Source: Trochalopteron elliotii
Lineage: Eukaryota; Chordata; Aves; Passeriformes; Leiothrichidae
Assembly (NCBI GenBank): GCA_024734555.1
Contig: JANPWX010000638.1
Span: 62,001-126,000 of the forward strand
DNA: 64,000 bases
Direction of reading: 5' to 3'
Of the stretch, positions 1 to 9,501 are shown piece by piece. The notes beneath the pieces were generated by a model. That model had not been told where the DNA came from and made no database searches. It saw only the letters and a program-made list of their open reading frames with translations. A program made the position numbers and the translations under genes. Each line of letters opens with the position of its first letter. The stretch's first letter is position 1.

Positions 1-1023
1 ATTGCCACTTGGGTAGAGAAGCTACCTGTTAAAGTCCATCATGTAGATGCCCATGTCCCCAAGAGTAGAGCTAATGAGGAGCACTGAAACAACGGGCAGG
101 TAGATCAGGCTGCAAAGATAGAGGTGTCAAAGATAGACTTAGATTGGGAACACAAGGGAGAGTTGTTCCTAGCTCGATGGGCTCATGATGCCTCAGGTCA
201 TCAGGGCAGAGATGCCACCTATAAGTGGGCACGAGACCAAGGGGTGGATCTTACCATGGACAGTATTTCTCAGGTTATCCATGACTGTGACACATGTGCT
301 CCAGTCAAGCAGGCCAAGCGGGTGAAGCCCCTATGGTATGGTGGACGGTGGTCCAAATATAAGTATGGGGAGGCCTGGAAGATTGACTACATCACCCTTC
401 CCCAAACCCACCAAGGCAAGTGCTATGTGCTGACCATGGTGGAAGCCACCACTGGCTGGTTGGAGACCTATCCTGTGCCTCACACTTCTGCTCGGAACAC
501 CATCCTGGGCCTTGAAAAGCAAGTCCTTTGGAGGCATGGTGCCCCTGAGAGGATTGAGTCCGACAACGGGACTAATTTCAAGAAGAGCCTTATCAACACC
601 TGGGCTAGAGAACTGGCATTGAGTGGGTGTACCATATTCCTTATCACGCACCAGTGGTCAGGAAAGTTGAATGGTGCAATGGCCTGCTTAAAACCACCTT
701 GAAGGCACTGGGTGGGGGGACTTTCAAAAACTGGAAGATTAATTTAGCAAAGTCCACATGGTTTGTGAACACTTGAGGTTCCCTCAACTGAGTAGGCCCT
801 GCCCAGTCTGAGCCCTTGCAAACAACAGATGGAGATAAGGTTCCAGTGGTACACATGAGACATATGCTGGGAAAAACTGTTTGGATTAATTCTGCCTCCA
901 GCAAAGACAATCCCATCCGTGGGGTTGTCTTTGCTCAGGGACCAGGTTGCACCTGATGGATGATGCAAAAGGATGGAGAGACCCGATGCATACCTCAAGG
1001 GGACCTTGTTCTAGGGTGAACTA
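1..1023 (+). pseudogene. pol: V1: ERVL-type pol 3' part (RNase H end and integrase), broken
   Basis: The first ~120 bases encode the end of a retroviral RNase H and run into an integrase. The integrase zinc-binding histidines and cysteines are visible (HDASGH near codon 20 of the open stretch from 124, then CDTCA), followed by the catalytic-core aspartates in KIDYITLP and ESDNGT. A TGA interrupts the RNase H end near 88. A one-base frame change near 605-615 shifts the reading frame before the region of the catalytic glutamate, and the shifted frame stops at 700-702. The region aligns throughout with V10 (60890-61908) and is the less mutated copy. The pol end is near 1020, where a CTWWV-like tail is recognisable in degraded form. 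It is an inactive copy; the 5' part lies outside the window. Confidence 0.85.
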
Positions 1024-1157
1024 CCCACGACACTGTGTCTGTATCCATATCTGCATGTATATATGTATATAATTAAGGTAGTGCATATATGCATATAATT
1101 TAAATGTTTAAATTCAATGTAATATGTTGGTATGGGAAAAAATTCGGAGTGGATAAT

Positions 1158-1618
1158 GTTGGGGGTTAGATTTGTTTCTTTTTTACTTATAGAATTTTTC
1201 CCATGAGTTGCTAGGAAACTAACTACTGGGTACTTATAGGTACTCAGGCAGAACAAAGGGGCCAAAGGAGAGGAATTGTAGCACCTGGCTGCACTTCTTT
1301 TGTGTCTTGGAGTTTCTCTTGAACGGGGAGATAATGCGAGTTTTGGGGCACGTAAATGACAGGGCTGGGGGCAGCTTCTCTCCCTTGCTCTTGGCATTGG
1401 AGAGAGGACAGCCAGGCTGCTGCTTGCTGTGGGAGGAGTTTGCTGTCTCCACCAGGTCCGGTCCTGAGAAAATCTACCATCATCTGCTCGTGTGCCCGGG
1501 AACTCTGAGCTCGCCTCCTCCTGCCCTGTCCCTCTGCCTCCGTTTTTTTGGCACTGCTTTGGGGCTTTTTGCTACTCTGTGGCCCCGCACTCCTCCTGCT
1601 CTGCCGGGACATCCCTGA
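1158..1618 (+). repeat. LTR of V1 (type starting TGTTGGG), cut by V2
   Basis: It starts TGTTGGGGGTTAG directly after the V1 pol end and a purine-rich stretch (GGAGTGGATAA), as expected for a 3' LTR. The same sequence occurs in reverse orientation at 39180-39535, which supports a dispersed LTR. The right end is the start of the V2 LTR, so its own terminus and target duplication are not visible. Open frames on either strand here have no recognisable protein motif. Confidence 0.6.
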
Positions 1619-1764
1619 TGTAAAAAACGAGGTTTAAAACAACTCTTAAAAGTTAAAGTTAGAAGGTATTAGTTATATTAGTTATAGAATTGTAAAGTTA
1701 AATGTTAGAAACTGTTTGTACTCATTTTGTAGTATATCTTCGTGGCCTGTCAGGCAAGAATGTC

Positions 1765-1778
1765 GTTTCCATGGCAAC
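1765..1778. promoter_or_regulatory. RFX-type X-box in V2 LTR
   Basis: GTTTCCATGGCAAC is a near-palindromic match to the X-box bound by RFX transcription factors (two GTTNCC half-sites as an inverted repeat). The site is retained in both V5 LTRs as GTTGCCATGGAAAC. Binding is inferred from the motif only. Confidence 0.5.
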
Positions 1779-2082
1779 GTAAGACTCCTACATCTCTCCA
1801 CCCTGCCTGGTTATCTCACCCCCCCTGCCCCCATCTCCTACTCTAACACCCCTTTATGGTAATTAAAGATCCCAGGATGCAACGCCTCAGGAAAATCGGG
1901 ACAATTTCCAAAACAAACAGTAATTAAGACTCTTTAGCAACCACTTAAAACAAAACAAATAGCGGCAATAAAGACGGAAAAGTAGAAGCCAACTGATGCC
2001 TGGAATTTTGATCTCGCCGTGACCAGAAGGGTAATCTGAACATCCGACTCATCAGTGGAAATCACATTGGACTTGGAATTGT

Positions 2083-2098
2083 CGGGAGCATGCTCCCG
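2083..2098. promoter_or_regulatory. 16-bp perfect palindrome in V2 LTR
   Basis: CGGGAGCATGCTCCCG is a perfect inverted repeat with no spacer. It is conserved unchanged in both V5 LTRs. It could be a dimeric protein site or an RNA stem in the LTR transcript; the sequence does not decide which. Confidence 0.4.
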
Positions 2099-2278
2099 TG
2101 AGGGGGGAAGGCTAATTCCCCACTTGGCTGTGTGCAGCAGCAGAGTGTCCAGCCCCGCCCCCTTCTCAGCACTACGGTGGAGGCCACTCCACCCCCCAAG
2201 CGCCTGTTTCTAAAAGAGCTGATATTTTAATAAAGGCATTTAAAGGAGGAAACACCGTCTCCTGCCATTTTTCTCAGT

Positions 2279-2296
2279 TGGTGCCGAAACCCGGGA
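2279..2296 (+). other. V2 primer binding site, tRNA-Phe
   Basis: TGGTGCCGAAACCCGGGA lies two bases after the LTR end. It is the exact complement of the 3' end (with CCA) of vertebrate tRNA-Phe, which defines the F-type primer class. Confidence 0.9.
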
Positions 2297-3435
2297 ATGG
2301 CCACACCCAGAAGAGGATAGAAGTGGACAGAAGTGGACGTCATCTGGCTCCGAACCTCTGGGAATGCTGGCCACCCCGGATCAAGAAAACCACGCTCCCT
2401 AGAATCGTTGGGACACTGCTGCCGAGCACCAAGAAGAACACGCTCCCAGCGTTGGGACACACTGCTGAGGAGCACTCGGTAAGACCTCGTGACGGGAGGC
2501 GAATGAGTGTGTGAATGGGGAAGGGACCATCCTGGGCCCCTCCCGAGTGAGTGTGACTTCTGAGTACCGTGTAGTGACTCCTGCAAAGGAGCCCATCAGG
2601 AAAAGGAGGAAGCAAGTGAGTAAAGCGCTCCCAGGGGCTTAGAGGCCCTCCTCCGAGTGGGCAGAGGAAACCTAGGGTGTGAGTGGCCCGTGAGAGGCTG
2701 TTTGTGGGGCAGGCCCTCCCAACGGGGGTGGGCCACCGAGGCCGTCCCAAGCGTGTGGGAAGGCTGAGGGCAAGAGCGTGAGGCACGTACCACACTAGTA
2801 CTGGGAGCTTAGGATAGCTCAACGTGTGGGGAGTGTTTGAGAGCACTGGCCGAGGCACGGCCCGGGGGTCTGCGGGTGTCGGGGATGAGCACACACTGCG
2901 CAAGTTCAGGGAGTTCAGAGTAACTCAAGGCGGGAGGAGTGCTTGATCTTTCAGAACCCGTGGATACTGGCTGGGGTGACCTACACGGGGTGCAGCGTGA
3001 CAGGGGTCGGTAGGCACCTAGAGAGAGGTGTATCGACCGAGCATGAGAGGTAGGGAAACAAGTTTCAGCTGGTGTAGGAAGCTTGGCAAAAGGGTGAGTG
3101 AGTGAGCTACACACTGTACACTCAGTCCTGGCAGTAGGCAGTGCTGACCCCCAGGGCCCAGGCTGATCGGCTGTCTAACGGGGACTGCCTGGTGTACAGT
3201 GGCGCAAGAGGGTATTGGCTGGGGTGGTGGCTGGGCCCAAAAGAGAGGGGGGCAGGGACCAGACTATTCCCGAGTACCACGGGGCTTGCAGGGGCAGGGG
3301 CTGAGACCCTAAGGGCGGGTCTTCCAGACTGCTTCCGGGGCTCCTGAGTGTGGGTACTGGCGGGGGTAGTGGCCGAGACTCTGAGGGCGAGTCTTATGGG
3401 CTACCTACGGGTACCAGTGTGAGTGTGGAGTGAAA
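2297..3435 (+). other. V2 untranslated leader, G-rich
   Basis: About 1.14 kb between the primer site and gag. It is rich in G and in degenerate repeats of the kind GGGTAYTGGCTGGGG and GAGTGAGTGTG. It is conserved in the opposite orientation in V5 (37097-38248). By position it should hold the splice donor and packaging signal, but neither was identified precisely. Open frames here look incidental. Confidence 0.7.
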
Positions 3436-5307
3436 ATGGGTGGATGCAAGAGCAAGACAAGAAAAAAGAGAGAAGTAGAGGAAAGTAACAAGATTAAGAA
3501 CATCCCACCAGAAAGCCCACTAGGGCAAATGTTAGAATCGTGGGAAAGTAATGATAAAACTAAAGATCTAAGTAAGATCAAAATGATCCATTATTGTGTT
3601 GAAGTTTGGCCAACTTTAAATTTATCTAACCAGTGGCCATGGTGTGGAACCACAGATTTGTGGATGTGTGATCAGTTAAATCAATATTTAAAAGCTCAGG
3701 AGAACACCTGTAGTGAGCAAATACGCTATGCTACTTGTTGGCAGAACAGCACGTCTAAAGAAGAGGTGATAAAAATTTGTAAGTTGAAAGACAAGGAGAA
3801 AGTAGATGAAAAAGAGGAGAGGAGGGAGGAAAATAAGCAGTGGGACCCTCTTGACCATCTACCTCCTCCTCCTCCCCCAATATACCCACAAGTTCCACAA
3901 ATACTACCTAGCAGCCCTCCCCTGTTACCCATTAGTCCTCCAACTTTGCCCCCAATCACCCCACTTTATTCCTCCCCACTAACAGCCCCAGCCCCTCCAC
4001 TACTAACTCCTCCATCTGCCAGCTCTACAATAGGGGCGTCCCCTACCATTCCACCCCCTGCCTCCTCAGCCCCTCCATTGCCCTCCCCATCACTACCATG
4101 TCCCCCACAACCTAATTCCCCCATTTCACAAACTAACCCCTTTCATTTCACCCTACCTGCAAAACCAACAAGCAATAACCAAATGCCTCCTATACCATCA
4201 GCACTCCCTACACCTCCTCCGAATTGGGAAGTGGAAAAGACAGTCCATAATGCTAGAGGGACACCGTTTGCAGAGGCCCTGGAGGGACCCTATCAAAACA
4301 CTCGGTCGAAGACAAAGCTATTTCCCTTAAGGGAGGTACCCATGGGTGGTGTAGCAGGAGGAATAGGGTTCGTTAATGCCCCCCTAACTGCCTCAGAAGT
4401 GAGAAACTTTAAGAAAGAGTTAAAAAGCCTTGTAGAAGATCCTGTGGGGATAGCAAATCAAGTTGATCAGTTCCTAGGTCCCAGTATATACACATGGGGG
4501 GAATTAAATTCTATTCTAAATATATTGTTCAACCCAGAAGAAGTAAAGCTAATAAGAACAGCAGGAATAAGGGCATGGGAGAGAGAGAACCGTACAGGCC
4601 CACCTGGAGAGCAGAAGCTCCCAGTAGTTAACCCTGGCTGGGACCCAAACTGGGAAGAAGGTCGCAGGAGTATGGAGGATTTTAGGAGATTGATTGTAAG
4701 AGGGATCAAAGAGTCAGTCCCCCGACAGAGTAACACCAAGCTTGCTTTTGATGGATCGCAAGAAAAAGATGCAATGCCTGCAGCCTGGCTGAACAGACTC
4801 AGACAAAATTTCCAGCAATACTCAAATTTGGACCCTGACAGTGTAGAGGGCCAAGTTTTTCTGAAACTCCAGTTTGTAACAAAATCCTGGCCGGATATCC
4901 AGAGGAAGCTAGAGAGGCTTGAGGATTGGCAAGAAAGGGGGATAAATGAATTGTTGAGAGAGGCATTAAAAGTGTACTTGAGAAGAGAGGAAGAGAAAAC
5001 TAGAACAAAAACCAAGATTATGGTAGCAGTAGCAAGAGAGAGTGTAAAAGACTTAGTGAACAATAAAGATGATGGTAAAAACCCTCAGAGTGGAGACAGC
5101 ACAAGACCTCCACTAGGACGAGGAAGGGGAAGAGGGGTGTTACCTTGGAATACTGCCCTGAGACCGGGAGAAACAAGAACCTGTTTTTACTGTGGGGAAG
5201 AAGGGCACCTCAGGAGAGAATGCAAAAAGGCCATCCTTGATGAAAGGACAGCAAGAGAACAGGAAACCCTCGAAAAATGGTTGAAGGGAGAAAATAAAGA
5301 AGATTAG
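3436..5307 (+). CDS. gag: V2 Gag polyprotein, full length
   Basis: 623 codons. The start is the ATG at 3436, giving MGGCKSK, an N-myristoylation signal with an adjacent cysteine; the in-frame GTG six bases upstream is not needed. The order is matrix (about residues 1-130), a proline-rich segment with a PPIY late-domain motif at residues 147-150, a gamma-type capsid from roughly residue 297 to 510, a charged region, and a nucleocapsid with one zinc knuckle (CX2CX4HX4C) at residues 583-596. It ends in TAG at 5305-5307, and the protease frame follows without a shift. The family role is virion assembly at the plasma membrane. This is the only uninterrupted gag in the window, although the provirus around it is truncated. 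Confidence 0.9.
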   Translation: MGGCKSKTRKKREVEESNKIKNIPPESPLGQMLESWESNDKTKDLSKIKMIHYCVEVWPTLNLSNQWPWCGTTDLWMCDQLNQYLKAQENTCSEQIRYATCWQNSTSKEEVIKICKLKDKEKVDEKEERREENKQWDPLDHLPPPPPPIYPQVPQILPSSPPLLPISPPTLPPITPLYSSPLTAPAPPLLTPPSASSTIGASPTIPPPASSAPPLPSPSLPCPPQPNSPISQTNPFHFTLPAKPTSNNQMPPIPSALPTPPPNWEVEKTVHNARGTPFAEALEGPYQNTRSKTKLFPLREVPMGGVAGGIGFVNAPLTASEVRNFKKELKSLVEDPVGIANQVDQFLGPSIYTWGELNSILNILFNPEEVKLIRTAGIRAWERENRTGPPGEQKLPVVNPGWDPNWEEGRRSMEDFRRLIVRGIKESVPRQSNTKLAFDGSQEKDAMPAAWLNRLRQNFQQYSNLDPDSVEGQVFLKLQFVTKSWPDIQRKLERLEDWQERGINELLREALKVYLRREEEKTRTKTKIMVAVARESVKDLVNNKDDGKNPQSGDSTRPPLGRGRGRGVLPWNTALRPGETRTCFYCGEEGHLRRECKKAILDERTAREQETLEKWLKGENKED

Positions 5308-5328
5308 GGGTGTCATGGGCTCTATAAG
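5305..5328 (+). promoter_or_regulatory. Probable gag-pro UAG readthrough site (V2)
   Basis: UAG followed by GGG, with seven stop-free codons in the same frame leading to the protease. Gammaretroviruses make Gag-Pol by suppressing this stop. The same arrangement is seen in V5 (35919-35942, minus strand). A downstream pseudoknot was not modelled. Confidence 0.55.
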
Positions 5329-5750
5329 ATGGGGGACCCAAATAAATATCATGAAGAGCCCATTGTAAACCTAGAAGTGGGTCCCCACTATGAAGAAATT
5401 GAATTTCTTGTTGACACATGGGCGGAGAAATACAGTCTTAAACAGCTCCCTGCTGGATTGACAATAGGAAAAAGATTATGTGATGTTATAGGTGCAGAAG
5501 GGAAGCCCTTTAAAGCTCCTATAGTTGAGTGTGTAGAAGTCAGGGGAAATTCAAGGAGATATATCACAGATCTGATATACCTACCAAACACTGAGAAGAG
5601 CTTGTTAGGACGAGACTTGCAAGTGCAGCTGAGGGTGGGGATCATTCCAAAAGAGGGAAAAATGGTTGTACAAATGATGAGGTTAGCCATTGAAGATCTA
5701 GCTGAGATTAACACAAACGTATGGGCAGAAGAAGGGAAGTATGGCTACTT
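5308..5750 (+). pseudogene. pro: V2 protease and pol start, truncated
   Basis: In frame with gag. It encodes a retroviral aspartic protease, but the catalytic-loop motif reads LVDTWA rather than the LVDTGA of V5, so the conserved glycine after Asp-Thr is lost. The flap and the later GRD region are present. Homology to V5 ends at about 5750, just before the reverse transcriptase domain. The frame then runs into reversed ERVL sequence and stops at 5773-5775. The product would be inactive. Confidence 0.85.
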
Positions 5751-6288
5751 TGAACATCCACCCCAGCACTGGTAGTCGGGGTGCCAGGAGTTGTTGTGCT
5801 TCTGTGCCAATCACCTCCGAGGCAGCTTGGACTCCTTCATAGGCTGCTAAAATTTCCTTTTCTGTGGGAGTGTAGCTGGCTTCAGCCCCTCTGTAGCTTC
5901 GACTCCAGAATCCTAGTGGCTGGCCTCGAGTCTCCCCAGGCACCTTCTGCCAAAGGCTCCAGGACAGACCATGGCTCCCGGCTGCAGAGTAGAGCATGTT
6001 CTTCACCTCTAGTCCAGTCCTGACTGGGCCAAGGGCCACTGCATGAGCAATCTCCGGCTTGATCTGGGCAAAGGCTTGCTGCTGTTCAGGGCCCCAGTGG
6101 AAATCATTCTTCTTGCGGGTAACCGGGTAGAGAGGGCTCACGATCTCACTGTACTCAGGAATGTGCATTCTCCAAAAGCCTATGGCGCCTAGGAAAGCCT
6201 GTGTTTCCTTCTTGCTGGTTGGTGGAGACATGGCTGTAATCTTGTTGATGACGTCAGTAGGAATCTGACGCCATTCATCTTGCCACTT
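5751..6288 (-). pseudogene. pol: ERVL-type pol fragment (RT end and connection), antisense
   Basis: On the minus strand this matches V4 18244-18775 closely (about 97% by eye over the first 140 bases). It covers the end of reverse transcriptase and the connection region, with recognisable TFLGAIGFWR-like and GFWSRSY stretches. It has no LTR of its own. It is fused on the right to V2 and on the left to an unassigned segment (6289-6516). A 265-codon open frame crosses both joints, but its ends are unrelated to pol. Confidence 0.85.
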
Positions 6289-6516
6289 GCTGGCCATGCC
6301 GCCTGTAGTGCCAGTCCTCCCCACAGCGCTGTCTCCCCTAGCTGTGCTGGCTTCTCCATTGGTGCCAGCCTTTCTCTCGTTTCCCCATCCATGCTGAGCA
6401 CTGCAAATCACTCCGGCCGCGGAATGCCTTCTGTCGAGTGACCTTCCCTTTGTCCTTTTAGTAGTTCCGGCTTTGATGCTGGCTTCCGCCTCCACCCCAA
6501 TGCTTTGGAGGACCTT
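6289..6516. other. Unassigned GC-rich segment
   Basis: 228 bp between the ERVL fragment and the solo LTR. It matches nothing else in the window. The minus frame is open only as an extension of the adjacent pol fragment. No motif was recognised. Confidence 0.4.
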
Positions 6517-7064
6517 TGAGACATTAATTTTTAAGAATTAAAGACTTTAGTTAAACTAGATATTGCTGAGGTAAGATAGACAAACTTCCCTCTACTAACA
6601 GAAGCCAGATTTAAGGAACTGATAAATCATGAGGCCTGTTTATGTATTCTGACTAATCAATAGACTCCAAGAATACAATACAATCATAAATCAAACAGTC
6701 CTGGAAAAACAGGATTCAGTTGTCACTAGCACTAAAAGGTTAAAAAGTCAAAGCGAGGAAGACCCATTTGCTTCATCATTTTGAGACCCCGCCCCATAAA
6801 AAGGACCACCGACCCATTGCAAAGAACAAACTATGCATGCTTAATAGCTTTTTGGCTAATTACCATACGAAGCGGGGAATGGGATGTACCAGAGTTATGA
6901 ATATGCATTTGTGTTTTGGATATTCAATACTCCTGTACATAAAAAGACCCTGTGATCATCTGTAAATTGCGCGTGTGTATTTGGGAGCTCTCCCGCACGC
7001 TGCCTGGCATCGTAATAAACATACACTTTCTAACTTTAAACTGTTAGAGAGTCTTTGTCCGTCA
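6517..7064 (+). repeat. Solo LTR, gamma type related to V3 and V7 LTRs
   Basis: It starts TGAGACATTAATTTTT and ends CCGTCA. The start resembles the V7 LTR start (TGAGACAAGACG at 44957, minus strand) and the V3 LTR start (9826, minus). A TATA-like ACATAAAAAG lies near 6938 and AATAAA at 7014-7019. No matching target duplication was seen, so the flanks may be rearranged. Confidence 0.65.
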
Positions 7065-8196
7065 TAGTTGGATATTGGTATTAAATCAATATTCATATTT
7101 TTAATAAATCACCTTGTCTCGGTGTCAGCTTCCGCACTCACCTCATTGTTAACTTCTGCCCTTGCCTCTGTCCCTCTAGCAATTTCAGCTCAGGTGGGTC
7201 CCCTTCTTTGTGAAAGAACACCATATCAGGGTGCGAGGAGCTCAATTAGAATCCAAGGGCATCTCGATGGTCCCTCCTCTACCAAACATTTGAGTTTTGG
7301 AGACAGGGAGGAGGGAGAGGGCAGAGCCCAGGCACGATCCTGAGAACAAACTGAGAATGCCTGTCTCTGCTGTGCGGAAGAGATACACTGTGGGGGGGGT
7401 TGCCCCCACCTAAGAAGGGACCCAAGGGTGTTCTGGGAGGTGCACCCAGGGATAGAACAGGGAAGTAGTGAACTCTTTTCTGAGAAATGAATATTGTCTA
7501 AAGCCTTTGATAACTTTAAGAGTTGGTCCTCAAGAGGAAGTTTTACAATTCATAGTTGACCTTGGGGCAGAAAGAACTTGCGTAGTGGATATTCCAGGAG
7601 TAAATCGTTAAAACCGATATGATCACGGACAGACACTCTTTATCTAGTTAAAGTTAGAAAGTGATATGTTTGTTAAGATGCTGGAGGGCTGCATGGGAGT
7701 AACCTCCTAGAGATGTGGCAGCCCCATACAAAATTCTTTGCCCTCTATTTATTTCCCAAAGTCTTACATACTATACATATGCATAACCCCAGCACCTCCC
7801 ATCCCCACTCTGTATTAAAATGAGGCTATTAGTCCTTCACACGTGCTCAATTCTTCTCTTTAATTGGGTCGGTGGTCTCAAATTGGGTCAGTGGTCTTGG
7901 AAGAGGAAGTCAGGAATGTCTTCATCACAATGACCTTTCTACCTTCCCATTGCTGGCAGGCCTCCATTGTTGGAATTCTGGAAACTGAGGATTTTAGGCT
8001 TTCTGTGCTAAAAGTCACTGACCCTCAAGCAAGCACTGCATTTGACCTGCGGCCATGGAACAGGCTTCTGAAGTTGAGTGGTGGCACTGGGGTTGTGCGT
8101 GTGTAGTTTGAATGGTATTGTGTGATCTCACAGGGTGAAAAACTTAGAATTTAAGGTTTTAGTATATCATAATATGTGACAGTTTCTTTTTTTCTC
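7065..8196. other. Mostly unassigned interval with LTR-like traces
   Basis: Apart from the protease relic at 7522-7611, no gene was recognised. The stretch 7659-7880 has an LTR-like look (TG start, late TATTAAAATG) but no partner in the window. Confidence 0.3.
7522..7611 (+). pseudogene. Retroviral protease relic
   Basis: A 30-codon open stretch contains FIVDLGAERT, a degraded version of the retroviral protease active site (the usual DTGA reads DLGA), and ends in TAA. Flanking frames are closed. It may belong to the interior of the provirus whose LTR is at 6517-7064. Confidence 0.4.
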
Positions 8197-8455
8197 TGCC
8201 AAGGTCAGGATGAATACATGGCAAATGCCAAGCTCGAGTAGGGACTTGGAATGTTTATTATCTCTTATCTATTTACAGTATTTACAGACTTACCCACCAT
8301 GAGCACTTAGAAAACGAAGGTAAAATGGAGTGCTTCTAACTCTTTCCAAGGTTATTTAAGTGATAAGTACCCAATACCAAGGTGACACCTATATTATTTA
8401 TGTTTTTGACCCATGAACAACCACCCAAGGCCCTCAATGTGGACCTTTTTCACCC
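8197..8455 (-). repeat. LTR-like arm, left copy of a head-to-head inverted pair
   Basis: It is the reverse complement of 8580-9501 once the inserted ERVL LTR (8679-9348) is removed. Matching blocks include the region around 8346-8455 and the region around 8255-8275 (TTTATTATCTCTTATCTA against its partner near 9430). The last-formed ends (TGCC at 8197 and TAACA at 9501) correspond. The arm is about 260 bp. Confidence 0.6.
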
Positions 8456-8564
8456 CCAAATTCTAAGTTTCTAGGACTCCAACAGTAATATATATGGGGC
8501 AATATGGATGATTTAAGGCGTTGTCTAAGTCCTTCTTCTTCACTTTCCTCTTCTTGGTTTCAGG

Positions 8565-9501
8565 TGTTTTTTTCTAATTGGGTGAAAAAGGTCCGCATTG
8601 AGGACCTTGGGTGGTCAATTATTGGGTTAAAAGTATAAATAATATAGGTGTCACCTCATTATTGGAAGGTTTATGCTTTGTCCTGGTTTAGGGCAAATTT
8701 GGGAGGAAATCTCCGAATGGGGTTCCTCTGAAAAGCAAATCCAAACAGCCCCTCCCCCCAGCCGGTCCGGGGAAATAACTCCCCAGAGAAGAGTGGAAAA
8801 AAGCCTTATTTATTTAACAAACAAAATGCCCACAAGCATAAAGAATGAATAATAATAATAACAATAATAATAATATGAAACAATAAAACCTCTCGCTGCT
8901 CCGAAGAGAGATGGCAAAACTGAGAGTCTGTGTCAGGAGTCTGTTTATCAGTCCCTTCAGTGCTGGAAGATGCCGAGTCCCGGCCCGGTGGGCCACGGGT
9001 GCAAGATCCCGGTGCTCCTCTGGGTTTTTCAGTCCAGAGCAGATTTAAACAGTCCCAAAGAAAAATAAAATAAGAAAAAAAAAAAAACAAAACAGTCCAG
9101 GAAAGCTTCTTTGCCTCAGCTAGCTAGACTAACAGAAGGAAAAAAAAAAACTCTCTCTGGCTGCCCTCCGTGCATCCGACGAAGGAAAAAAAAAAGAAAC
9201 CACACAGTCCCAAGGACGAGAGCAGATTCAGAGGAGTGAGTTTGTTTCTCAAAACAAACTGCGCGCTTCTTCTTTCCCTGCTCACTCTCAGAACCAGTCT
9301 TAAAGGTACAGAACAGACGATTTGGGGATACATAGTCACCCTAGGACATGCTTAAATAACCTTGGAAAGAGAGACACCTCCATTTTCTACCTTGTTAGTT
9401 AGAGCTCACAACTCGTGAGATCGTATTATAGATAAGAATTAATAAACACTGGGTCCGAACATGAAAACTGTGACTCCTGTGTATTAATCCCGGCTCTAAC
9501 A
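8565..9501 (+). repeat. LTR-like arm, right copy, interrupted by ERVL solo LTR
   Basis: It starts near TGTTTTTTTC and ends CTCTAACA, about 262 bp without the insertion. An AATAAA occurs near 9441-9447 on the plus strand, consistent with an LTR in plus orientation. It pairs with 8197-8455 across a spacer of about 110-125 bp. The ERVL LTR inserted after this repeat formed. Confidence 0.6.
8679..9348 (-). repeat. Solo ERVL-type LTR with 5-bp target duplication
   Basis: 670 bp in minus orientation, TGTCCT to AGGACA with perfect 6-bp terminal inverted repeats. It is flanked by TGCTT on both sides (8674-8678 and 9349-9353). It is the same LTR type as in V4 and V10, including an ATT-type microsatellite (here near 8847-8876). 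A solo LTR with an intact duplication arises by recombination between the two LTRs of a former provirus. Confidence 0.93.

Larger units (their letters stand above)
1619..2276 (+). repeat. V2 5' LTR
   Basis: 658 bp from TGTAAAAAAC to ATTTTTCTCA, forming a short imperfect terminal inverted repeat. An AATAAA polyadenylation signal is at 2229-2234, with the R/U5 part and the primer site following. It is homologous to the two 668-bp LTRs of V5 in reverse orientation (29514-30181 and 38269-38936) but clearly more diverged than those are from each other. Confidence 0.92.
1619..5750 (+). mobile_element. V2: truncated gammaretrovirus-like provirus, tRNA-Phe primer
   Basis: A 5' LTR, a Phe primer site, a long leader, an intact-length gag and the start of the protease follow in order. 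The provirus stops abruptly at about 5750, where an antisense ERVL pol fragment begins. The relative V5 (29514-38936, opposite strand) shows what is missing: the rest of pol, env and the 3' LTR. A shared CTT/TGAACATC-like overlap at the joint suggests end joining or recombination. Without a 3' end, no target duplication can be checked. Confidence 0.9.

Noticed and set aside
1244..1612. 122-codon minus-strand frame next to V2
   Set aside because: It lies antisense in an LTR. The related copy at 39180-39535 reads differently and supports no protein.
2279..2296. tRNA gene fragment
   Set aside because: Only 18 bases match tRNA-Phe, immediately after an LTR; it is a primer binding site.
2340..2903. 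187-codon minus-strand frame in the V2 leader
   Set aside because: Antisense to the leader, proline-rich by composition. The corresponding V5 region gives frames of different extent.
5698..6495. 265-codon minus-strand open frame as a new gene
   Set aside because: Its middle is ERVL pol and its ends are unrelated sequence across two joints; a chance fusion.
8197..9501. CRISPR array or MITE
   Set aside because: No array of short direct repeats. The arms carry LTR-like polyadenylation signals, so a paired LTR explanation is simpler than a MITE.
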